A stretch of DNA of 64,000 nt from the NCBI RefSeq assembly GCF_003987225.1, contig NZ_PIPX01000001.1:1-64000 (forward strand), given 5' to 3'. A program made the position numbers and the translations under genes. The notes under the pieces are model-generated. The model saw nothing but the letters and a program-made list of their open reading frames with translations. It had not been told where the DNA came from and made no database searches. This document shows, piece by piece, positions 15,777 through 24,428 of the stretch (positions are counted from its first letter, which is position 1; each line of letters starts with the position of its first letter). The DNA is from Pseudidiomarina homiensis. GTDB lineage: Bacteria; Pseudomonadota; Gammaproteobacteria; Enterobacterales; Alteromonadaceae.

Positions 15777-17375
15777 TTAAAGGTGGTCGAGAAATGCCTC
15801 GGCTTCGCGCACAATTTGTTGCTTTTCGCTCGCTTCACGCTTGTCCCACTGTTTTAAAATGAGTCCCATGCGGCCATTACCTTGTAGCTGTGCAAAATGG
15901 CGATCAATGAAATGCCAATAGAGCAAGTTGAAGGGGCAGGCACCGTCACCGGTTTTACGTTTCACGTCATAGTGGCAATCACCACAATAGTTCGACATTT
16001 TAGCAATGTAGCTACCGCTGGAAACATAGGGTTTGGTTGCGAGCACACCGCCATCAGCGTACTGACTCATGCCCCTGGTGTTCGGTAGTTCTACCCATTC
16101 AATCGCGTCAATATAGATCCCCAAATACCAAGCATCCACTGCATCGGGATCGCAACCCGCCAGTAACGCAAAATTACCCGTGACCATCAGGCGCTGTATG
16201 TGGTGGGCATAGGCATAATCCAATGATTGTCGAATACTTTGCGCCAAACAGTTCATCTTTGTTGCACCGGTCCAGTAAAAGTCGGGGAGCTCGCGGTGAT
16301 GGTTAAAATGATTACGTTGGCCGTAGGACGGCATGAGCTGCCAATATATGGCGCGAACAAATTCACGCCAGCCGATGATTTGGCGGACAAAACCTTCGAT
16401 CTGGTTGAGTGAGATTTCTTCGGGGCGAGCGTGCCAAGCGGCTATCGCTGTTTCTACCACGTGCCGCGGACTCAACATCTTGGTATTCAGCGCGAAGGAT
16501 AGACGCGAATGGTAGAGACTCCACTGTTGTGTAACCATGGCGTCTTGATAATCGCCAAAAGCTGGCAATAGGCGTTGCACAAAATCGCTCAACATTTGTT
16601 GGGCTTCTCGCCGACCTAATGGCCAGATAAATCGATGTACGTCGATTTCACCAATGGTTTGTACTTGTTGCGCCACCAGCATTTCGTGAATCGCGCTCAC
16701 GTCATGGGCGAAAGTCAGAGGTTTGGGGTAGTCATGTCCAGCGTTCGGTGTCTTGCGGTTGTCGTGATCAAAATTCCATTTGCCGCCGGCGGGTTTGCCA
16801 TCCGTCATCAAGTAACCGGTTTGTTTACGTACCCGCCGATAAAAGTGTTCCATGACATAATTGTCTTGGTCGCCAAACCAATCCTGCAATACCGAGCGTT
16901 GGGTGATGAAATGTTCCGAGTCAAACCATTCAACCTTAGCCTTGGTGGTGCGACACCAGTCTTGCAGTTGCTGATCGAGACGGTATTCGTCGGGTTGTTG
17001 TAGCTGCACTACTGTGGCTTGGCTGGCGCTTATGATGGCCGCTAAGTTGTCGGTGAGCGTCTGTCGGTTATCACCATTATCCAAGCTTAAGTAAAGAACG
17101 TTATGGCCTGCTCTGGCAAGGGCGCTAGCGAACCTACGCATAGCGGCGAAAAAGCCGACAATTTTTTGTATATGGTGCCGGCAATAATCGGTTTCTTGAC
17201 GTATTTCCATCAGCACAAAAAGCCGCTCAGCTGCTCTATCGTTGAACCAGCTATGGCTAGCGTTAAGCTGATCACCAAGTACGAGCGCGATGGTTTTAAA
17301 GTTGTTTTGTTGAAGCTGCGTAAGTTGTAGCAGGCAAGCGTTGCTGAGCAACGCACGGGTGGAAGGCTTGGACAT
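15777..17375 (-). CDS. Cryptochrome/photolyase family protein with [4Fe-4S] cluster (PhrB/FeS-BCP type)
   Basis: This flavoprotein is related to bacterial (6-4) photolyases and iron-sulfur cryptochromes, which repair UV (6-4) photoproducts using blue light. The 532-residue protein has an N-terminal antenna-binding Rossmann domain beginning KTIALVLGDQLN and a C-terminal FAD-binding helical domain. Four cysteines at about 376, 464, 467 and 480 (the last three in NYCGDC and GDGACPFN) have the spacing of the cluster ligands of Agrobacterium PhrB. I start at the ATG at 17375; a TTG three codons earlier is also open. Repair versus signalling role is not decided by sequence. Confidence 0.92.
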   Translation of the reverse strand: MSKPSTRALLSNACLLQLTQLQQNNFKTIALVLGDQLNASHSWFNDRAAERLFVLMEIRQETDYCRHHIQKIVGFFAAMRRFASALARAGHNVLYLSLDNGDNRQTLTDNLAAIISASQATVVQLQQPDEYRLDQQLQDWCRTTKAKVEWFDSEHFITQRSVLQDWFGDQDNYVMEHFYRRVRKQTGYLMTDGKPAGGKWNFDHDNRKTPNAGHDYPKPLTFAHDVSAIHEMLVAQQVQTIGEIDVHRFIWPLGRREAQQMLSDFVQRLLPAFGDYQDAMVTQQWSLYHSRLSFALNTKMLSPRHVVETAIAAWHARPEEISLNQIEGFVRQIIGWREFVRAIYWQLMPSYGQRNHFNHHRELPDFYWTGATKMNCLAQSIRQSLDYAYAHHIQRLMVTGNFALLAGCDPDAVDAWYLGIYIDAIEWVELPNTRGMSQYADGGVLATKPYVSSGSYIAKMSNYCGDCHYDVKRKTGDGACPFNLLYWHFIDRHFAQLQGNGRMGLILKQWDKREASEKQQIVREAEAFLDHL

Positions 17376-17561
17376 ACATGGCAACCTAATGAAAGTGTAT
17401 TACAGTAGTAGTACGTCTACGCTTTAAAATTGTGAAAAGATCGCCGTTTACGCGCTCAAACAGGCCAGATAAATACCTGAAATCGGTGGCTAAACATAGC
17501 CATAATAAGCAATATTTGGCAGAATGCACGCATACGACAAGATACCTACAGGCAGGACAAA

Positions 17562-18302
17562 ATGCAGCCAGTTAATGTGATTTGTATTAAATGGGGCCAA
17601 AAATATGGCTCTGACTACGTCAATACGCTCTACTCGATGGTGAGTCGTCATTTATCGCGACCATTTCGTTTCGTTTGTTTTACCGACGATCATGAAGGTA
17701 TCCGTGACGAAGTAGAGGTTAAGCCAATTCCTGAAGTGGGCTTTAAAGACTTTGACGAACGCAAGCCGTGGACTTTCGGGCATGGTTGGCTGAAGCTTAC
17801 CGTATTCGCTCAGCCGTTGTATGACTTAGAAGGCCCAACACTGTTTTTGGATCTTGATATTGTCATCGTGGGTAGCCTGGACGAATTCTTTGAACCTGAG
17901 GGTGAGTTCTTGGTGATCAAAGAGTGGGATAAATCGGATGCGACTGGCAACACTTCGGTTTTCCGCTTCAACATTGGTGCTCATGTTGATGCACTAGAGC
18001 ACTTGAAAGACGACCCCGTTGGCGCACGCAAGAATGTGCGTAACGAGCAGGAATATATTACCCAGTATGTCGATCGCCAGAACAAACTGATGTATTGGCC
18101 GGCGGAATGGTGCCGCAGCTTTAAACGTCACTGCTTACGCCCGTTCCCATTGAGTTTTTTCCAAGAGCCGCGTATTCCTGAGGGCGCAAAAGTTATTATT
18201 TTCCATGGTCGCCCACACCCTGACGATGCGATCGCTGGACGCAGTGGCAAGTGGTACCGCAAGGTTCTGCCAACATCGTGGATTAAAGAGTACTGGCGTT
18301 AA
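17562..18302 (+). CDS. Putative glycosyltransferase next to the Kdo transferase gene
   Basis: The 246-residue protein looks like a GT-A fold sugar transferase. It begins with the strand NVICIKWGQKYG, has a DxD-type metal/nucleotide-sugar motif in LFLDLDIVIVG near residue 101, and a C-terminal KVIIFHGRPHPDD resembling the His/Gly region of GT8-like enzymes. Donor and acceptor are unknown. It precedes the waaA-kdkA fusion by 5 bp on the same strand, so an operon and a role in LPS core sugar addition are inferred. The spacer before it (17376-17561) contains a small perfect hairpin, TGGCTA-AACA-TAGCCA, at 17487-17502. Confidence 0.75.
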   Translation: MQPVNVICIKWGQKYGSDYVNTLYSMVSRHLSRPFRFVCFTDDHEGIRDEVEVKPIPEVGFKDFDERKPWTFGHGWLKLTVFAQPLYDLEGPTLFLDLDIVIVGSLDEFFEPEGEFLVIKEWDKSDATGNTSVFRFNIGAHVDALEHLKDDPVGARKNVRNEQEYITQYVDRQNKLMYWPAEWCRSFKRHCLRPFPLSFFQEPRIPEGAKVIIFHGRPHPDDAIAGRSGKWYRKVLPTSWIKEYWR

Positions 18303-18307
18303 GGCTT

Positions 18308-20329
18308 ATGACAGCCGTTTATCGACTGCTCATTCGGCTGTTAATGCCGGCTGTTTTTGTTTACTTGTGGTTGCGGGGGCGTAAAGCTCCCGCTTACCGA
18401 GAGCGTTGGAATGAACGCTTAGCACTGCAATCCATACCTGCCCGTTATCGTCATGGTCTACTTATTCATTGTGTTTCGGTTGGCGAAACGGTTGCTGCGC
18501 GGCAACTTATCGAGACGTTGCTGAACGATTACCCGCAGGTACCGATAACGCTGTCCTCGATGACGCCAACGGCGGCCGAACTGGCCTATAAGCTATTTGG
18601 CGATCGTGTGCACCATTTGTACTTACCTTTTGATACCCCAGGTGCTATGCGCCGATTTTTCACTAACTTAGCGCCTTGTGCAGTGCTGATTTTAGAGACT
18701 GAAGTATGGCCCTGCTTTGTGCGTGAAGCGCAACGTCGCAAGGTACCTGTGCTTTTACTAAACGCCCGAATGTCGGAAAAATCATTTTCGTCGTATCACC
18801 GATTTGCCTGGTTACTGGGCCCTATTTGGCGTGAGCTCAGTTGGGTAGCAGCGCAAACTCAAGCAAGTCTTGAACGTTTTGTAGCGTTGGGCGTGCCAGC
18901 AGAACGGTCGGCGCTGCGCGGCAATCTGAAGTTTGATAGCCATGTACCCATGGCAACACTCGCAGCAGCGACGGCAATGAAACAACGCTTGGAGCGTCCG
19001 ATTTGGGTTGCCGCAAGCACTCACAAGGGCGAGGATGAGTTATTGCTGGCAGCGTTTAAGCAGATTCTTAGCGAATTGCCCACTGCGCTGCTTATTTTAG
19101 TGCCGCGACATCCAGAACGGTTTGCCAGTGTCGGTGAACTCGTTGCACGAGAAGGTTTTACCTACGTCACTCGTAGTGCCGGTACCGAGCCGCAAGCGCA
19201 ACATCAGGTTTTACTGGGCGATAGTATGGGCGAGCTCCTGTTGTGGTATGCGTTGGCTGACGTTGCTTTTGTTGGCGGCAGTCTGATTACCCGCGGCGGG
19301 CATAACCCTTTAGAGCCGGTGGCGACACACACACCAGTCGTATCAGGCCCACATGTATTTAACTTTAAAGATATTTATCAGCGGCTAACGAACGCTCGAG
19401 CAGTGCGTTTTGCGGACACTACCGAGCAAATCGCGCGACATACTCTTGAGTTGTTGTGCGATGCACAATTGCGGCACAAGTTACAGTGTGCGGCACAGCG
19501 TGAATTTGCCCAGGATCAAGGTGCAACAGCGGCAATGTTGGCCGATATCAAACAGCAGTTTTCACAGTCACAACAAGGAGTACCGCTGGCGATGCAGAAC
19601 GTAGAGGTTTTACAACCGACCAAAGGCGAGACGATTTGGTACCGACAGGACCGTTTTGGCGAGTTTTCAGCAGCATTTTTTAGTGCGGATTATTGGCGTC
19701 AACAAGGCCAAATCAAAGGTGCGGCGACGGGTCGTAGTACCGCTTGGTTTATCGCGAGCCAACCCACGGACATGCTACTACGCCATTATTACCGTGGTGG
19801 CTTGGTTGGCAAATTGAATAAAGATCGCTTCAAACGTGAGCCGGTGGCTGTGAGCCGCGCAATGGCCGAATTTGAATTATTGCTGAAGTTATCTGAGCGG
19901 GGACTGCCCGTACCGGAGCCTCTTGCAGCGCGCTATGTTAAAGCACCTGGCTGGGGCTATCGAGCGGATATTTTAGTTGCTGTGATCCCCACGGCAAAAG
20001 ATGTCTTCAAACTGCTTGGTGAACGACATTTAAGTGAGCAGGAATGGAATACGCTGGGACAAGCAATCCGCTTGCTACATGAACATCGGGTTTATCATTC
20101 TGATTTGAACTGCCATAACTTGATGCTTGATGAGGCCGGTAAGGCTTGGATCGTTGACTTTGATAAGTGTGGTTTCCGCGAGCCAGGGGACTGGACGCAA
20201 GCGAATTTAGCAAGATTACTGCGGAGCTTTAATAAAGAACTGGGTAAAGCAAAAGAGGCCAGGCACGACTTCCATTGGCAGGAAGCACGTGATTGGCCTC
20301 TGTTACTTGCTGGTTACCAAGCAAATTAG
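18308..20329 (+). CDS. waaA-kdkA: Fused Kdo transferase (WaaA) and Kdo kinase (KdkA)
   Basis: One 673-residue open frame joins two LPS inner-core enzymes normally made separately. Residues 1 to about 420 are WaaA (KdtA): an N-terminal membrane anchor, the catalytic-base motif SVGET (Glu60), ETEVWP near 130 and the sugar-nucleotide motif GGHNPLEPVA near 330-339. It transfers Kdo to lipid IVA. Residues about 435-673 are a KdkA-type kinase with HSDLNCHNLM (Asp599) and IVDFDK (Asp617, Asp619), which phosphorylates Kdo at position 4. No frameshift or stop lies between them. An internal AAGGAG plus ATG near the junction (19575-19594) might also give a free kinase. Confidence 0.93.
   Translation: MTAVYRLLIRLLMPAVFVYLWLRGRKAPAYRERWNERLALQSIPARYRHGLLIHCVSVGETVAARQLIETLLNDYPQVPITLSSMTPTAAELAYKLFGDRVHHLYLPFDTPGAMRRFFTNLAPCAVLILETEVWPCFVREAQRRKVPVLLLNARMSEKSFSSYHRFAWLLGPIWRELSWVAAQTQASLERFVALGVPAERSALRGNLKFDSHVPMATLAAATAMKQRLERPIWVAASTHKGEDELLLAAFKQILSELPTALLILVPRHPERFASVGELVAREGFTYVTRSAGTEPQAQHQVLLGDSMGELLLWYALADVAFVGGSLITRGGHNPLEPVATHTPVVSGPHVFNFKDIYQRLTNARAVRFADTTEQIARHTLELLCDAQLRHKLQCAAQREFAQDQGATAAMLADIKQQFSQSQQGVPLAMQNVEVLQPTKGETIWYRQDRFGEFSAAFFSADYWRQQGQIKGAATGRSTAWFIASQPTDMLLRHYYRGGLVGKLNKDRFKREPVAVSRAMAEFELLLKLSERGLPVPEPLAARYVKAPGWGYRADILVAVIPTAKDVFKLLGERHLSEQEWNTLGQAIRLLHEHRVYHSDLNCHNLMLDEAGKAWIVDFDKCGFREPGDWTQANLARLLRSFNKELGKAKEARHDFHWQEARDWPLLLAGYQAN
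19575..19594 (+). promoter_or_regulatory. Possible internal ribosome binding site and start for the KdkA half
   Basis: AAGGAG (19575-19580) lies 11 nt before an in-frame ATG (19592-19594, Met429 of the fusion), exactly where the kinase-like half begins. The spacing is slightly long. It may be a relic of the ancestral separate gene or a working internal start. Confidence 0.4.
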
Positions 20330-20331
20330 AC

Positions 20332-20362
20332 CAAATCGCGATGGACTTTAGTCGCGAATTTG
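20332..20362. terminator. Inverted repeat at the waaA-kdkA / proA convergent ends
   Basis: CAAATCGCGA (20332-20341) and TCGCGAATTTG (20352-20362) form a stem with one bulge and span the proA stop codon. T-tracts are weak, so termination activity is uncertain. Confidence 0.35.
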
Positions 20363-21601
20363 CCCAGTACCCGTAACTACGAATTTTTCGGTGGTCAATG
20401 CTTGTAAGCCCATTGGCCCGTAGGCATGCAGCTTACTGGTTGAGATACCGATTTCAGCACCTAAACCTAACTGACCACCATCACTGAAGCGCGATGATGC
20501 GTTCCACATAGTTACTGCTGAATCAACTTCACGGATGAAGCGTTGTGCGGTTGCTTCGTTTTCGGTGGCAATAACTTCCGTATGGCCACTACCGAAATCT
20601 TGAATGTGGGCAATCGCACCGTCAAAATCGGCAACAGTTCGTACGGCAATCTCAAGCGCCAAGTACTCTTCACCAAAAGCATCGTCAGCAATCACATCAG
20701 CATCGGCAAAGTAGTGTGCAGAGGCTTTGTCACTGTGGATTTTGACGCCTTTCTCTTGCAAGGCTTGCGCAGCCATTGGCAAGAATTTAGCGGCAATCTC
20801 AGAGTGTACCAGCAAGCCTTCGAGCGCGTTACAAACGCCTGTACGCTGAGTTTTACCGTTCAGTAACAAGTTCAACGCTTTATCTAGGTCCGTATCTTTA
20901 TCGACATACAAGTGGCAAACACCCTTGTAGTGCTGGATGACAGGGATCTTACTGTTGTCGCTAACAAAGTGGATCAAACCTTCCCCGCCACGCGGAATAA
21001 CCAAGTCGATGTACTGATCTTGCTGGAGCAGCTCCAGCATTAGCTCGCGGTCAGGGGTCGGTACCACGGTAATTACATCTTCAGGTAGACCACTTTCGCG
21101 CAGGGCCTCATGCAAGGCTGCAGCAATCGCTTTACTACTTTCAATCGCTTCACGACCACAGCGCAAGATAACCGCGTTGCCTGATTTGAAGCACAGTGCG
21201 CCTGCATCGGCAGTTACATTTGGTCGCGCTTCGTAAATCATACAGATAACACCTAATGGGATTCGCATCTTTTCAACTTCAATGCCATTAGGACGAGTAG
21301 TGAACGGCATACGCTCACCTACTGGATCTTTGAGTTCGATGATTTCTTCAATTGCGGTTGCCATTCCTTCGATGCGTTCAGGGTTGAGCTGCAATCGATC
21401 CAGCATGGAATCCGACAGTTGCTTTTCGCGGCCAGCGGCCATGTCTTTTTCATTTACCGCAAGAATTTCATCTTGATGTTTGCGAATGGTATCTGCCATT
21501 TTTTGTAAAACAGCATTTTTTTGCTCTTCGCTCAGTGTTGCTACTGCCCGTGCCGCTACTGCCGCACGTTTTGAAATTTCAGTTGCTACGGAGTTACTCA
21601 T
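20348..21601 (-). CDS. proA: Gamma-glutamyl phosphate reductase
   Basis: ProA reduces gamma-glutamyl phosphate with NADPH to glutamate-5-semialdehyde, the second step of proline synthesis. The 417 residues equal the E. coli length and show the ALDH-like fold with IPLGVICMIYEARPNVT near 113-129, the catalytic Cys in KTQRTGVCNALE near 255, and the C-terminal GPMGLQALTTEKFVV. Its ATG overlaps the proB stop by 4 bases, the usual proBA operon in which kinase and reductase act as a complex that shields the unstable phosphate intermediate. Confidence 0.97.
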   Translation of the reverse strand: MSNSVATEISKRAAVAARAVATLSEEQKNAVLQKMADTIRKHQDEILAVNEKDMAAGREKQLSDSMLDRLQLNPERIEGMATAIEEIIELKDPVGERMPFTTRPNGIEVEKMRIPLGVICMIYEARPNVTADAGALCFKSGNAVILRCGREAIESSKAIAAALHEALRESGLPEDVITVVPTPDRELMLELLQQDQYIDLVIPRGGEGLIHFVSDNSKIPVIQHYKGVCHLYVDKDTDLDKALNLLLNGKTQRTGVCNALEGLLVHSEIAAKFLPMAAQALQEKGVKIHSDKASAHYFADADVIADDAFGEEYLALEIAVRTVADFDGAIAHIQDFGSGHTEVIATENEATAQRFIREVDSAVTMWNASSRFSDGGQLGLGAEIGISTSKLHAYGPMGLQALTTEKFVVTGTGQIRD

Positions 21602-22710
21602 ACATCCTCCAATATCATTAAATCGTTACTTTCGATGACTTCGGTGATCGGGCTGTAGCCATACTGTTCAGCAATGTGGCTAACTTCTTGACCTTTGATG
21701 TGCAGAAGCTCGTGGGAGCTATATTGGCAAATCCCTTTGGCCACAGCCTCTGCATTTTCACCATTACGAATGACTACTGCGTCGCCGCGATTAAAGTCAC
21801 CTTGAACGTCAACAATGCCTGTAGTGGTTAACGCTTCCCCGGCGAGCAAACTGTCCACGGTAGCACTATCGACCACAATTTCACCTTGTGATACTAACGT
21901 ATGGCGCAACCAGTGTTTCTTATTACTCATTGGGTCTTGCTGACGTTTAAATAGAGTACCTGGGTTCTCACCCTGCAACATCAATTCAAAGGTCTCACCT
22001 TTACGGCCATTGACGATATAGGTATCGATACCGTGCGATGTCGCTTTTTCAGCTGCTTCAATCTTGGTACGCATTCCACCTGTTGCGATTTTGTTCGTGG
22101 TACCGCCTGCAAGTGCGAAAATTTCCTCGGTGATTTCATCGACCACGGGAATTTTTTTCGCGTCCGGCTTCACCCGCGGATCGGCATCGAACAAACCGTC
22201 GATGTCTGAGCAAATAAACAACGCATCAGCATCAACTAAGGTCGCGACCATCGCTGCTAGGTTGTCGTTGTCACCTACTTTCATTTCGTCGGTTGCTAGA
22301 GCATCGTTTTCGTTCACAATCGGTAATACATCGTGTTCTAACAATGTGTGCAAGGTGTTCCGAATACTCACATATCTAGCGCGGTCACGTAAGTCACCAT
22401 GAGTCATCAGCACCTGAGCGCACGGGAAGTCAAAAAAACGTGACCAATTGGCCATCATGTCATTTTGTCCGACCGCCGCCATAGCTTTCTTTACGGTGAC
22501 TGGGATGGTATCGCTATCATAAGCGATATGTTTGCGTCCGGCCGCAGCGCTGCCGGATGAAACTAAGACTACTTCTTGCCCACGTTCGTGGCACTCTATA
22601 ATGAAGCGGGCAATAGCTAGTAAGTATTTAGTGCTCGTTCCTGTTTCGTCTGGCGCAATCAAAGCGCTGCCTACTTTTACCACGGCGCGCTGCCAGGAAG
22701 GCATTTTCAT
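21598..22710 (-). CDS. proB: Glutamate 5-kinase
   Basis: ProB phosphorylates glutamate with ATP, the committed and normally proline-inhibited step of proline synthesis. The 370 residues comprise an amino acid kinase domain (about 1-255), with VVKVGSALI at 10-18, VSSGSAAAGR near 50 and NENDALAT near 134. A C-terminal PUA domain (about 280-370) completes it. GGGAG is placed 5 nt before the ATG. It is coupled to proA by a 4-base overlap. Confidence 0.97.
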   Translation of the reverse strand: MKMPSWQRAVVKVGSALIAPDETGTSTKYLLAIARFIIECHERGQEVVLVSSGSAAAGRKHIAYDSDTIPVTVKKAMAAVGQNDMMANWSRFFDFPCAQVLMTHGDLRDRARYVSIRNTLHTLLEHDVLPIVNENDALATDEMKVGDNDNLAAMVATLVDADALFICSDIDGLFDADPRVKPDAKKIPVVDEITEEIFALAGGTTNKIATGGMRTKIEAAEKATSHGIDTYIVNGRKGETFELMLQGENPGTLFKRQQDPMSNKKHWLRHTLVSQGEIVVDSATVDSLLAGEALTTTGIVDVQGDFNRGDAVVIRNGENAEAVAKGICQYSSHELLHIKGQEVSHIAEQYGYSPITEVIESNDLMILEDV

Positions 22711-22862
22711 AGTGGCTCCCTTTTGAAAAATTCGTTCGTAGTCTAACAGAATTGCAGGGGTTTCTCTAGGTTCGGCCTATAAGTCGTGCCTATGTTGATC
22801 ATAGCTTAGTCAAATTTAGGAAATAGTGCTTAAAGATTGTGCAAAAATATGCAACGAGGGGT

Positions 22863-22889
22863 ACAAAAAAGCCCCTATGAAAGGGGCTT
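22863..22889 (-). terminator. Terminator of the mutY-yggX operon
   Basis: Read on the minus strand, AGCCCC pairs with GGGGCT around a 6-nt loop, followed by six T residues, shortly after the yggX stop. It separates this operon from proBA on the same strand. Confidence 0.88.
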
Positions 22890-22899
22890 CAGTAGGTAT

Positions 22900-23172
22900 T
22901 TATGCGCTGGGCGGGGTGTACCCTTCGATTTTTACGTCTTTACCTTCAAAAAGAAAAGCTTTCATCTGCTCTTCAAGGAATTCTCGAGATTTGGGGTCCA
23001 TAAGATTAAGGCGGTTCTCGTTAATCAACATGGTTTGCTTCTTTTGCCATTCGGCCCAAGCTTCTTTCGAGATATTCTCAAAAATCTTTTGCCCTAACTC
23101 ACCCGGGTAGAGTTGGAAATCTAAGCCTTCTGCTTCTTTCTTTAGGTACTGGCAATATACGGTGCGACTCAT
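22900..23172 (-). CDS. yggX: Fe(2+)-trafficking protein
   Basis: YggX is a small cytoplasmic protein linked to iron handling and protection of iron-sulfur enzymes from oxidative damage. The 90-residue product begins [19 protein letters not shown] with the family's conserved Cys7, contains PGELGQKIF and the helical [19 protein letters not shown] region, and has the usual length. It lies 42 bp after mutY on the same strand. The pairing with mutY, whose product carries an iron-sulfur cluster, is conserved in Gammaproteobacteria. Confidence 0.96.
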   Translation of the reverse strand: MSRTVYCQYLKKEAEGLDFQLYPGELGQKIFENISKEAWAEWQKKQTMLINENRLNLMDPKSREFLEEQMKAFLFEGKDVKIEGYTPPSA

Positions 23173-23214
23173 GGTTACCTCAACGTCTTCAATGTATAAG
23201 CAAAATTTTACGCT

Positions 23215-24258
23215 CTATTGCTTGGTGTTACAAACTTCATCCCAATCGATCTTAGCAAGTAACTTGCGGATTGGGGCGGGCAGGCCGTAGTCAGCAAGAT
23301 CGCTGTAAGGTACTTGCATTAAGTTGCCGGTAGTTGTTGCTGGTTCAGCTAACCACACTTTTCCGGCTAACTTATAATGACTAAAAGTGTGATTGAACTC
23401 GTACCCTAACTCAGCATCTGGTGCTTGAGATACTTCAGGTAAGCACCACAGTGACGGCCATATGCCGTTGGCGGGACGTTGTTCGAGACAAACTCCGAAG
23501 CGATTAATCGCCAACAAGAAATGCCCAGTTTTGGTAGGGATTGCTTTCTTTTGCTTGCGTTTAGGATAGTCCTCAACGCATGCATTCGCATAAGTGCGGC
23601 ATCGACTTTGCAGCGGACAGGCGTGACAAAGCGGTTGTTTTGGTTTGCAAATTGTCGCACCGAGATCAAGTAACCCTTGGGCAAAACGTCGATTCTGCGA
23701 TGTCGGCGTGTAGTGTTCGGCAAGTTCCCAAAAATAGCGGTCATTGGCACTATGATTAACGGCATAAGGCAGCATAAACAAACGCGCGAACAATCGTTTG
23801 ACGTTGCCATCGACAATTGCCGCTGGAGCGTTAAAAGCAAAGGAGCGAATGGCTCCTACGGTGTACGGACCTATACCCGGTATTTCGCGCAGCTCAACGG
23901 CTTGCTCTGGTATCTGCGCCGCATAGTCGGCAACGATGGTCTTCGCAGCGGCGTGTAAATTCCGCGCTCGCCTGTAGTAGCCAAGCCCCTGCCAATGCGC
24001 CATAACTTCTTGTTCTTCGGCGGCAGCCAGCGTGGTCACATCTGGGAAACGCTGCAGCCAACGTTCGAAGTAAGGAATGACAGTGGTGACCTGAGTTTGC
24101 TGCAACATGAGCTCGCTCACTAGCACATGGTACGGATCGTTGTGTTGCTGCCAGGGAAGGTCATTGCGACCATGTTGCTGCTGCCACGTAACAACAATTT
24201 TTGCGAACTCTTTTGCCGGTATGACCGTTTTGGCTGCCGTTGTTGAAAAATCAACCAC
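23215..24258 (-). CDS. mutY: A/G-specific adenine DNA glycosylase
   Basis: MutY removes adenine mispaired with 8-oxoguanine. The 347 residues show the catalytic Glu49 in SELMLQQTQV, the helix-hairpin-helix EIPGIGPYTVGAI near 125-137 and the catalytic Asp150 in VDGNVKRLF. The iron-sulfur ligands Cys204, Cys211, Cys214 and Cys220 have the C-x6-C-x2-C-x5-C spacing. The C-terminal third is the NUDIX-like 8-oxoG recognition domain. It is cotranscribed with yggX and divergent from the ompA-like gene. Confidence 0.97.
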   Translation of the reverse strand: MVDFSTTAAKTVIPAKEFAKIVVTWQQQHGRNDLPWQQHNDPYHVLVSELMLQQTQVTTVIPYFERWLQRFPDVTTLAAAEEQEVMAHWQGLGYYRRARNLHAAAKTIVADYAAQIPEQAVELREIPGIGPYTVGAIRSFAFNAPAAIVDGNVKRLFARLFMLPYAVNHSANDRYFWELAEHYTPTSQNRRFAQGLLDLGATICKPKQPLCHACPLQSRCRTYANACVEDYPKRKQKKAIPTKTGHFLLAINRFGVCLEQRPANGIWPSLWCLPEVSQAPDAELGYEFNHTFSHYKLAGKVWLAEPATTTGNLMQVPYSDLADYGLPAPIRKLLAKIDWDEVCNTKQ

Positions 24259-24322
24259 TTATACTGCTCCACGCAAATGTTTTAGAATTTTCATTAAAGC
24301 CTTACTAAGTTCTCGTAAAACT

Positions 24323-24351
24323 TTGGTAAAAACCGAAGAAACCGCTAAAAT
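24323..24351 (+). promoter_or_regulatory. Sigma70-type promoter of the OmpA-like porin gene
   Basis: TTGGTA (24323-24328) and TAAAAT (24346-24351) are 17 bp apart. A second possible -10, TATAGT, lies at 24377-24382 without a good -35. Transcription would start about 70 nt before the GTG start. Confidence 0.55.
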
Positions 24352-24428
24352 ATAAGCAAAATCTACATATTTCGTATATAGTAAAGGGAAATTCGAATCT
24401 ATTCATTGGGAAATTAAAGGAGCATCTC

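Noticed and set aside
15218-15838. Long open frames in other registers and on the other strand over the end of deaD
   Set aside because: They arise from the repetitive Arg/Gly codons of the DeaD tail; the in-frame protein is a clear family match and the others resemble nothing.
22711-22860. Promoter boxes upstream of proB (TTGACT, TATGAT on the minus strand)
   Set aside because: The individual hexamers look good, but none are paired at 15-19 bp, so I could not support a defined promoter.
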